Assembly (NCBI GenBank): GCA_028708055.1
Contig: JAQVZT010000110.1
Location: 1-8,081 of the forward strand
Direction: 5' to 3'
Source: Methanothrix sp.
Lineage (GTDB): Archaea > Halobacteriota > Methanosarcinia > Methanotrichales > Methanotrichaceae
Length of the DNA stretch: 8,081 nucleotides
In this document: positions 1 to 5,299 of the stretch, piece by piece
Position numbering within the stretch: position 1 is the stretch's first letter
Layout: every line of letters begins with the position of its first letter
Program-made: the position numbers and the translations under genes
Notes under the pieces: model-generated
Seen by the model: only the letters and a program-made list of their open reading frames with translations
Database searches by the model: none
What the model was told of the DNA's origin: nothing

Positions 1-199
1 CCTTGATCATAAGCTCCATGAGTCTGTCCTTTATCCCTGGCATGGCTGCATAGCCGGGAAGCTGAGCCATCCGATGCACATCGATAACATAGACGGCAGA
101 AACCTTTGCGCCCGCCCTCTTGCCGATTCCAAGGGCGACATCCGCTGCCAGCATGCTCGTCTCAGATCCATCGGTGGCGATCAATATTTTTTTCAGCAT
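1..199 (-). CDS. universal stress protein (UspA family), C-terminus beyond window
   Basis: Only the first 66 codons are in the window; the gene runs off the left edge. Translation from the ATG at 199 begins MLKKILIATDGSETSMLAAD. This is the classic UspA-family opening: a hydrophobic first beta strand, the Asp of the ATDGS turn that contacts ATP in nucleotide-binding members, then a helix rich in Ala. The next strand reads AKVSAVYVIDVHRM, the usual second strand of the Rossmann-like alpha/beta fold. Usp proteins are soluble cytosolic homodimers that often bind ATP and are induced under stress; the ligand here cannot be told because the C-terminal G-rich ATP loop is missing. The start lies four bases after the TGA of the metal exporter upstream, with a weak AGGG nine bases before it, so the two genes are very likely co-transcribed and translationally coupled. 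Family call is firm; specific role unknown. Confidence 0.9.
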   Translation of the reverse strand, partial: MLKKILIATDGSETSMLAADVALGIGKRAGAKVSAVYVIDVHRMAQLPGYAAMPGIKDRLMELMIK

Positions 200-203
200 G
201 ACA

Positions 204-1190
204 TCAGACCCTGTTATTATTTGAATTGAGAACTCTCTTCTCATGAGCGCTGAGCAGGCAGCCGCAAGAGCCTTCGTGAGCCAGGGCACAATTGCAGGGT
301 TCGATGTGAATGGTGACTGTCGTCCCTGGATAGTGCTGCTTGATCGAATCGGTAAGCATATCGGTAATGCGGTGTGACTCGTCCACAGACATCGATGCAT
401 CGACCCGAATATGAAACTCCACGAAACGGTTGGACCCTGCCTTCCTGGTGCGCAGGCGGTGAAACCCTCGAATGGTGGGGGCAAAAGCTCTGATGTGCCT
501 GCGAATATCGTCCAACTCTTCCGGAGGAAGGCCGACATCGACCAGATCGCGGGCGGATTCTACCGTCAGATGATAGGCGGCCTTTATGATCAGCAGAGCA
601 ACGCCAATCGCAGCCATCGGATCCACCCATCGTAGGTCAACCTCAGGGAGTATTAGCCCCCCGACGAAGATGACCGCGAGCCCGGCAAAAACGCCAAGCG
701 AGGTATAGACATCGGTTCGCAGGTGCCATGCATCTGCCATAAGGGCGACAGAATCGGTCTCTTTGCCAACTCGGAATAGATTCATGGAGACGAAGATATT
801 TGCTATAACGGATACAAGCATTACTGCAATACCCAGCCATGCTTCATCCATCGGTTCGGGATTCTGAAGCCTTTTTATCGCCTCGTAGATAATCCAGCCT
901 GCGGCGAGAAAGATTAGCAAGGCTTCAACTGTTCCTGAGATATTCTCAACCTTTCCATGGCCAAAAGGATGACCCTCATCTGCCGGTTTGCCCGATTTTC
1001 TTACCGCCAGCAAAGCGATGGTCGCAGCCAGCAGATCTACGCCGGAATGGATGGCTTCGGATATCACCGAGACGGAACCGATCGCCATCCCCACCGCAAG
1101 CTTGAGGACCACGAGGCCGGTATTCGAGATTACGGAAAGCAGAGCCACGTTTGACTTTCGCCTATTTTTTTCCGCTTCATCAAGCTGCAT
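204..1190 (-). CDS. cation diffusion facilitator (CDF) divalent metal exporter
   Basis: This is a complete 328-residue CDF protein, the normal family length, probably exporting Zn2+ or a related divalent metal from the cytosol in exchange for protons. Six membrane segments fill residues about 14-210. The transport site is visible as HxxxD in TM2 (H48, D52) and HxxxD in TM5 (H156, D160). In characterised CDFs, His rather than Asp at the first TM2 position favours Zn over Cd, so Zn is the best guess. The HPFGHGKVE motif (74-82) is the standard TM2-TM3 loop. Residues about 211-298 form the cytosolic metallochaperone-like domain ending in HIEP. Beyond it is an unusual Cys-rich tail with CNC at 299-301, H305 and CGC at 309-311. 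The ATG start has AAGGT seven bases upstream. The downstream stress gene starts four bases after the TGA. A perfect palindrome in the leader suggests repressor control. Confidence 0.93.
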   Translation of the reverse strand: MQLDEAEKNRRKSNVALLSVISNTGLVVLKLAVGMAIGSVSVISEAIHSGVDLLAATIALLAVRKSGKPADEGHPFGHGKVENISGTVEALLIFLAAGWIIYEAIKRLQNPEPMDEAWLGIAVMLVSVIANIFVSMNLFRVGKETDSVALMADAWHLRTDVYTSLGVFAGLAVIFVGGLILPEVDLRWVDPMAAIGVALLIIKAAYHLTVESARDLVDVGLPPEELDDIRRHIRAFAPTIRGFHRLRTRKAGSNRFVEFHIRVDASMSVDESHRITDMLTDSIKQHYPGTTVTIHIEPCNCALAHEGSCGCLLSAHEKRVLNSNNNRV

Positions 1191-1217
1191 ATCTTGTACC
1201 TTGAATATAGTAGATAT

Positions 1218-1236
1218 ATGACTGACCGTCAGTCAT
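1218..1236. promoter_or_regulatory. 19-bp perfect palindrome, TetR-style operator candidate
   Basis: The sequence is ATGACTGACCGTCAGTCAT, two perfect 9-base arms around a single central base. It lies 28 bases upstream of the CDF start codon. A further GTCAGT half-site sits at 1242-1247, 14 bases from the same motif in the right arm. Palindromes built on TGACTGAC/GTCAGTCA are typical operators of TetR-family repressors (established knowledge). No regulator gene is in the window, so the binding protein is unknown. Binding here would block transcription of the exporter and the stress gene behind it. Confidence 0.55.
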
Positions 1237-1283
1237 CCCAGGTCAGTAATCATATTAGTATTTACCAGTTATGCCAGGAATGA

Positions 1284-1291
1284 TATATAAA
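1284..1291 (-). promoter_or_regulatory. possible TATA box for the CDF-usp unit
   Basis: On the minus strand this reads TTTATATA, an archaeal TATA-box match about 95 bases before the CDF start. Transcription would then begin near 1262, and the palindrome would lie in the leader. The BRE position upstream is pyrimidine-rich, which is poor. An alternative TATA-like stretch, TACTAATATG, lies at 1251-1260 and would place initiation near 1230, directly on the palindrome. The sequence alone does not decide between them. Confidence 0.35.
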
Positions 1292-1298
1292 AAAGAAA
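1289..1298 (-). terminator. T-rich tract, possible archaeal terminator
   Basis: The minus strand reads TTTCTTTTTT starting about 12 bases after the stop of the PGF-CTERM protein gene. Archaeal RNA polymerase terminates at oligo-T runs without needing a hairpin, so this could end that transcript. The tract overlaps the possible TATA box of the next gene, so it may be serving as promoter, terminator or both. Confidence 0.35.
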
Positions 1299-1309
1299 CA
1301 ATGCTTGGG

Positions 1310-1714
1310 TTAGCATCTTCGCCGCAATAAACCGAATGCGACCAGCGATGCCAGAATGCCCAAAGTAACCTCAAATCCAGGTTGCTTTTTGATCTGTTCG
1401 CTCACCTGCGTCTTCAACTCTTCTGCTGCCTTCTGCTGAAGCTGTTCTGCAGTGAGGTTCTGACTGATCTGCACGATCTTTTCCGTTGCCTGGTTTGTGA
1501 GATTTTCCTTAGTGGCATTGAGATCTCGAGCGATATGCTCCTGGGTCAGGTTTCCTTCGATAGCATGCTGCACCGCTTTCTCCTGAAGCTGCTGCCCGGC
1601 AGCGTTTATCTGTTCCTGGAGCGATCCGGCAGCTGCATCCAGATGGTTTTGTGCCTCTGCACTTGTGGCCATTGCGAGAAGGCAGGCCAATATGATCAAT
1701 AGTGGAAGCTTCAT
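1310..1714 (-). CDS. small exported helical protein with PGF-CTERM archaeosortase signal
   Basis: This is a 134-residue protein of unrecognised function whose sorting signals are clear. Residues 1-21 are a Sec signal peptide ending AEA, with cleavage likely before Q22. The mature part (22-110) is almost wholly polar and Gln/Glu/Ala-rich (LQEQ, LQEK, LQQKAAEELK), probably amphipathic helix or coiled coil. It carries four N-X-T sequons (N55, N66, N71, N86), suggesting surface N-glycosylation. The C-terminus is PGFEV (112-116), a hydrophobic helix (117-130) and RRRC. This matches the PGF-CTERM tripartite signal that archaeosortase A removes and replaces with a lipid anchor. The ATG at 1714 is preferred over the in-frame GTG at 1741 because GGTGA stands eight bases before it and it gives a compact signal peptide. 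The product probably sits on the outer face of the cell, under or in the S-layer. Confidence 0.8.
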   Translation of the reverse strand: MKLPLLIILACLLAMATSAEAQNHLDAAAGSLQEQINAAGQQLQEKAVQHAIEGNLTQEHIARDLNATKENLTNQATEKIVQISQNLTAEQLQQKAAEELKTQVSEQIKKQPGFEVTLGILASLVAFGLLRRRC

Positions 1715-1756
1715 GTCACCAATCACCAATTTTTTAATCACATTTTACCCACTAGA

Positions 1757-1768
1757 TAACACGTGTTA
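1757..1768. promoter_or_regulatory. 12-bp perfect palindrome upstream of the PGF-CTERM gene
   Basis: The site is TAACACGTGTTA, a perfect palindrome 43 bases before the ATG at 1714. It lies just downstream of a TATA-like element on the minus strand, between it and the expected transcription start near 1748. That is a normal position for an archaeal repressor site. No cognate regulator is visible. Confidence 0.35.
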
Positions 1769-1769
1769 A

Positions 1770-1783
1770 CTAAAAAGCTTTTC
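1770..1783 (-). promoter_or_regulatory. possible BRE/TATA for the PGF-CTERM gene
   Basis: The minus strand reads GAAAAGCTTTTTAG: a purine-rich BRE-like segment followed by CTTTTTAG, a weak TATA match. Initiation would fall near 1748, giving a leader of about 34 bases that contains the GGTGA ribosome binding site. The TATA match is imperfect, so this is tentative. Confidence 0.3.
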
Positions 1784-2014
1784 CTCAGCCAGACGCTTTT
1801 TTAGGTCTAGACAGAGAATCAAGCTTGTCCTGGGATACTGCCTGAGAAATTATCTCCGCGGACAGCAATGCTCATTCGAGAGCGAAGTAATTGCCGCACA
1901 TCATTGCAGCAGTTCTTCGCCCCAGATCATTGCCGCAAGTTGATTTCCCATGAAAATCCTTCTATAGGCTTCGATTCTTATCTTCCATGTATGAGTCTAT
2001 GAATCATGAGAGTT

Positions 2015-2488
2015 TTAAAAGAACGGCAGGTAATATGACTGGCATTGCCCAAAGCACGGCCGATAATATCTGCTGTCATATATTCCATTCCATTCCCAGC
2101 CATTGTAGTAATAGTAGCTAGGGCTATACCAGTAGACAACCGGTGGCTGCCACCCGTCGTGAACATTCCTGATATTGACATCATTCAGATATGCTTCGCA
2201 AACTGGCCTCCCCAGAATGTCATGTCCCAGCATCTCGAACTCTAGCTCTTTTCCCTTGAAGGAGGCAAGATTCGACAGAGGCTTATCGAGAAGAACCTCG
2301 ACTTTAGCCTGCACTCCATAGGCACCTGGCTCTGTAATATTCACAGTCATGATGTTGGGCTCTGTGACCTTCACAACCGTTCCTGCAAAATCATATGCGA
2401 CAGCGGGAAGTGCCCATAGAGACAGAGAGACGAGCAGGATAAGTGCCATGCAAGCACTTATCCGCGGCTCTGCAATTTTGCTTTTCAT
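2015..2488 (-). CDS. exported SNase-like (OB-fold) protein, catalytic residues missing, Tyr-rich tail
   Basis: This is a 157-residue secreted protein. A signal peptide covers residues 1-31, cleaved after ALPAVA. Residues 33-106 follow the staphylococcal-nuclease pattern: FAGTVVKVTEPNIMTVNI resembles the first strands (usual GKVVRVVDGDTIKV), KVEVLL resembles the RVRL strand, and FKGKELEFEMLG followed by DILGRPVCEAYLNDVNI resembles the GK-VEVEVLG / DRYGRPLAYVYLDGVNV end. The calcium-binding Asp of DGDT and the DxPE loop are not present; only the Arg of the YGR-like motif (R94) remains. It is therefore probably a non-nuclease binding domain. Residues 107-157 form a separate tail rich in Tyr and Trp, with a CFGQC cysteine pair (145, 149). 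The ATG is kept although the GAGG is 13 bases away. It begins 38 bases after the ATPase stop, so the two may be co-transcribed; a minus-strand TTAATTATTA near 2507-2516 could also serve as its own promoter. Confidence 0.65.
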   Translation of the reverse strand: MKSKIAEPRISACMALILLVSLSLWALPAVAYDFAGTVVKVTEPNIMTVNITEPGAYGVQAKVEVLLDKPLSNLASFKGKELEFEMLGHDILGRPVCEAYLNDVNIRNVHDGWQPPVVYWYSPSYYYYNGWEWNGIYDSRYYRPCFGQCQSYYLPFF

Positions 2489-2526
2489 GACAGATATATA
2501 TCCTCTCTCTAATAATTAAGCTTATC

Positions 2527-5184
2527 CTACTGTCTGAGCCCAGGAAGCATCTTCTTCATGACCTCGGCCGCCAAAATTACCAGCAGGCCGACACCAAGAA
2601 CCATTATCCAGCTCTCCGGTGTAAGCGGACTGGTCAGGAAGATCGATTGCATGAAGGGAATATAGACCACCGCCAGCACGGAGGCTATTGATCCGGCAAT
2701 TCCCAGGAGAAGCGCCCTGTTGCCCAGGGGATTCATGCGAAAGATGGACTCCTCGAGAGAGCGGCAGCTGTAGGCGTTATACACTGTAAATAAGCCCAGA
2801 GCCACAAAAGCCATAGTCCTGGCGTAGCTCAGGTCCTGCCCCATATTCAGCGATGCCATGTAAAGGCCCAATGTTCCGGCCACAATCGTCGCCGCTATTG
2901 CCAGAGTGTAGATCATCAGACTTCTTGACGGCATGCTCTCGCTGGGATCGCGCGGTTTCTTGGTCATGATCTTGGCATGCGCCGGCTCCAGGGCCAGCCC
3001 AATGGCCGGAAACTCCTCCGCTACCACATTGATCCAGAGGATCTGTGCCGCAAGAAGAGGAATGGGAAATCCCATAATTACCGCCACAAAGATCGTGGCC
3101 AGCTCGGCAAAGCTGACGGCCAGAAGGTAAGTGGTTCCCTTTCTTATGTTATCATATATCCTTCTGCCCTCCAGAACTGCCCCGACGATGGTGGCGAAGT
3201 TATCGTCGGCGATGACCATGTCAGATGCTTCTTTTGCGACCTCGGTGCCAGTCTTTCCCATGGCAATGCCGATATCAGCCGCCTTCAGAGCCGGCGCATC
3301 GTTCACGCCGTCTCCAGTCATGGCGACGATATTGCCTCGCTTCTTCAGAGCTTCGACGATGCGCACCTTATGCTCGGCAGTGACGCGGGCAAATATCGAG
3401 ACCTCATCTATGCGCTTTCCCAGTTCCAGATCGCTCATCTTCTCCAGCTCGGCACCCTCGATGACCTCTCCATTGCCGATATAGAGCTCCTTGCCTATGG
3501 CCCTGGCAGTGAGGCGGTGGTCTCCGGTGATCATGACCGTCCGGATTCCTGCCTTCTTGCTCACAGAAATGGCTTCCAGTACCTCTTTTCTTGGCGGGTC
3601 CATCATTCCGGCAAGGCCGGCAAAAGTCAGATCGGCTTCCACAAAGTCCATATCCAGACTGTCGCTGCTGCCCAGGGATTTGCCGGCAAAAGCCAGAACT
3701 CTCAGGGCCGAACCTGCCATGCCGTCTGCTCTGGCCTGGATGATCTTGCGGTCCTCATCGGTTATGGGGAAGACGCCATCCGCACGGGCAATTTTGGTGC
3801 ATCTTTCAAGGACCGCCTCAGGCGCCCCTTTCATTGAGACGATCCGGCCACCATCATTTGTCTCATCGACCGTTGTCATTCTTCGCCGATCGGAATCGAA
3901 GGGATACTCTACAATCCGGGTGCAGCTTTCTCTGATCTTCTCAAGGATGCCTGCCTTCTTGGCGGCGACTATCACCGCCCCTTCCGTCGGATCGCCTACG
4001 ATTCGCCAGTTGCCGTCGGCCTTCTCGATATCAGCATTGTTTGCCTGTGCTCCGATTTTGAGCAGCCGGACAAGATCCGTCTCCTGAGGATCGATGAGCC
4101 TGCCCTGCTCCGAAAAAGAGCCCACAGGAGTATAGCCGGGACCATCAACATAAATTGTCCTGAAGGTCTGAATCTCTCGCAGGGTCATCTCGCCCGTTGT
4201 CAGAGTTCCTGTCTTGTCGGTACAGATCACAGTAGTCGATCCCAGGGTTTCCACCGCAGGAAGCCTTCTGATTATGGCATTCTTCCTGGCCATGGCCTGG
4301 GTTCCGAAGGCCAGAGCGAGTGTGACGATGAACGGAAGTGCCTCGGGCACACCGGCAACGGCGAGAGCAATAGCTGCTATCATGGAATCCATGACCGGCG
4401 AGCCCCGGCTGGCGTCGAGCACAAAGACGATCGCAGCAACGGCAAATACCAGCAAAGCCTGTCTCTTGGCCAGCTGCTCCAGCTTGATCTTGAGGGGTGG
4501 GTCCACCTGTTTCTGTTTGATCATCCCGGAGATTCTGCCCAGTTCAGTGGCAAGCCCGGTGGCAGTCACAACCGCTCTGCAATTTCCGTAGGAGACTATG
4601 GTTCCCATGAAGACCATATTCCTTCGATCGGCAAGAGCGGCCTCTTCCGGGAGCTGTTCCCGGCTTTTTTTTACGGGCATCGATTCCCCGGTTAAAGAGG
4701 CCTCGATGATCTCCAGGGCAGTCTCATCCACAATTCTGGCATCTGCCGGAACCTTATCACCGGCTTCCAGAAATATCATATCTCCTGGAACCAGGTCCGA
4801 CGCCGGGACTGTGCTCATCCTGCCGTCCCGCATGACATCCGCCTCCGGGGCCACCATCTCCCGAAGCGCTTCCATGGCCCGCTCTGCTTTGTACTCCTGG
4901 AAGAATCCGATGATGGCCACTAGAATGACGATACCTATGATGACCAGGGAATTGGTGCCCTCTCCGGCGATATACGAGATCAGAGCGGCGAAGATGAGCA
5001 CAATAACCATGTAGTCTTTAAATTTGCCCAGAAAAATCTTCAAAGGCGATGGTTTCGATGGGCTTTCCAGTTGATTGGGACCGTACTCAGAGAGCCTTCG
5101 GGCGACATCATCAGAGTCCAGCCCGTTTTGTCCTGATTTCAAACCGGAAAGAACCTCATCGATGGGAATTGAATGCCATATCAA
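2527..5184 (-). CDS. P2-type cation-transporting ATPase (SERCA/PMCA-like)
   Basis: This ATP-driven cation pump of the cell membrane has 885 residues when read from the TTG at 5184. It opens with the cation-ATPase N domain (IWHSIPIDEVL onward), followed by ten predicted membrane helices. Catalytic parts seen are TGES 165-168 (actuator), DKTGTLT with phosphorylated D323, KGAPE 452-456 (nucleotide binding), DPPR 529-532, TGD 553-555 and TGDGVNDAP from 623. M4 carries PEALP (E281), not the usual PEGLP. M5 has S691 and E694, and M6 reads NVVAEE (N719, A722, E723), where SERCA has N768/E771 and NLVTDG. So the family is P2, but Ca2+ as substrate is not assured. The upstream ATG at 5262 would add 26 residues with no family counterpart. 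The TTG has GAGG eight bases before it and a promoter-like element ahead of it. Confidence 0.9.
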   Translation of the reverse strand: MIWHSIPIDEVLSGLKSGQNGLDSDDVARRLSEYGPNQLESPSKPSPLKIFLGKFKDYMVIVLIFAALISYIAGEGTNSLVIIGIVILVAIIGFFQEYKAERAMEALREMVAPEADVMRDGRMSTVPASDLVPGDMIFLEAGDKVPADARIVDETALEIIEASLTGESMPVKKSREQLPEEAALADRRNMVFMGTIVSYGNCRAVVTATGLATELGRISGMIKQKQVDPPLKIKLEQLAKRQALLVFAVAAIVFVLDASRGSPVMDSMIAAIALAVAGVPEALPFIVTLALAFGTQAMARKNAIIRRLPAVETLGSTTVICTDKTGTLTTGEMTLREIQTFRTIYVDGPGYTPVGSFSEQGRLIDPQETDLVRLLKIGAQANNADIEKADGNWRIVGDPTEGAVIVAAKKAGILEKIRESCTRIVEYPFDSDRRRMTTVDETNDGGRIVSMKGAPEAVLERCTKIARADGVFPITDEDRKIIQARADGMAGSALRVLAFAGKSLGSSDSLDMDFVEADLTFAGLAGMMDPPRKEVLEAISVSKKAGIRTVMITGDHRLTARAIGKELYIGNGEVIEGAELEKMSDLELGKRIDEVSIFARVTAEHKVRIVEALKKRGNIVAMTGDGVNDAPALKAADIGIAMGKTGTEVAKEASDMVIADDNFATIVGAVLEGRRIYDNIRKGTTYLLAVSFAELATIFVAVIMGFPIPLLAAQILWINVVAEEFPAIGLALEPAHAKIMTKKPRDPSESMPSRSLMIYTLAIAATIVAGTLGLYMASLNMGQDLSYARTMAFVALGLFTVYNAYSCRSLEESIFRMNPLGNRALLLGIAGSIASVLAVVYIPFMQSIFLTSPLTPESWIMVLGVGLLVILAAEVMKKMLPGLRQ

Positions 5185-5227
5185 GTATCTAGCCTCGCTT
5201 GTGAGATTAAAGAAACTACGGCAATTG

Positions 5228-5243
5228 TAGAAATAGTTTTCGC
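5228..5243 (-). promoter_or_regulatory. BRE/TATA promoter candidate for the P-type ATPase
   Basis: The minus strand reads GCGAAAACTATTTCTA. GCGAAAA is a good archaeal BRE and CTATTTCTA a fair TATA box directly after it. Initiation about 25 bases downstream, near 5207, would leave a leader of roughly 22 bases carrying the GAGG before the TTG at 5184. It lies downstream of the ATG at 5262, so if real it excludes that ATG as the start. Confidence 0.45.
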
Positions 5244-5299
5244 AAATTAAGATCATAAGCATGGCTAAGTCATGAAGATCTGTATGCGGATCATGATGG

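Larger units (their letters stand above)
1715..2014. other. 300-base intergenic gap with promoter and short repeats
   Basis: No convincing gene is seen here. The right part (about 1888-1937) holds three near-copies of a 10-11 base motif around ATTGC(C/A)GCA, at 1888-1898, 1900-1911 and 1926-1937. The left part (about 1755-1785) holds a palindrome and a possible promoter for the PGF-CTERM gene. A plus-strand frame of 44 codons from an ATG at 1868 to the TGA at 2000-2002 exists but lacks an evident ribosome binding site and resembles nothing I recognise. The stretch could be regulatory or eroded coding DNA. Confidence 0.5.

Noticed and set aside
241..840. Minus-strand frames at 241-630 and 643-840 within the CDF gene
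   Set aside because: Alternative frames of an intact CDF gene; no sign of a frameshift since the whole 328-residue protein reads through.
1382..1702. Plus-strand frame of 106 codons opposite the PGF-CTERM gene
   Set aside because: Leu/Cys-rich antisense of a Gln/Glu-rich coding region; the minus-strand frame has signal peptide, sequons and sorting signal.
1978..2184. Minus-strand frame of 68 codons overlapping the SNase-like gene
   Set aside because: Out of frame with a protein that has a clear signal peptide and domain pattern; nothing recognisable in it.
2491..2503. Alternating ATATATAT just before the SNase-like start as a TATA box
   Set aside because: It lies within about 12 bases of the ATG, too close for initiation 25 bases downstream upstream of the start codon.
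2977..3837. Long plus-strand open frame (286 codons) opposite the P-type ATPase
   Set aside because: It lies wholly within the ATPase gene on the other strand, shows no recognisable domain, and is explained by codon bias of the real gene.
3491..4087. Further plus-strand frames opposite the ATPase (also 3131-3484, 4214-4591, 4598-5014)
   Set aside because: Ser/Ala/Arg-rich translations typical of the antisense of a conserved gene; no starts with ribosome binding sites.
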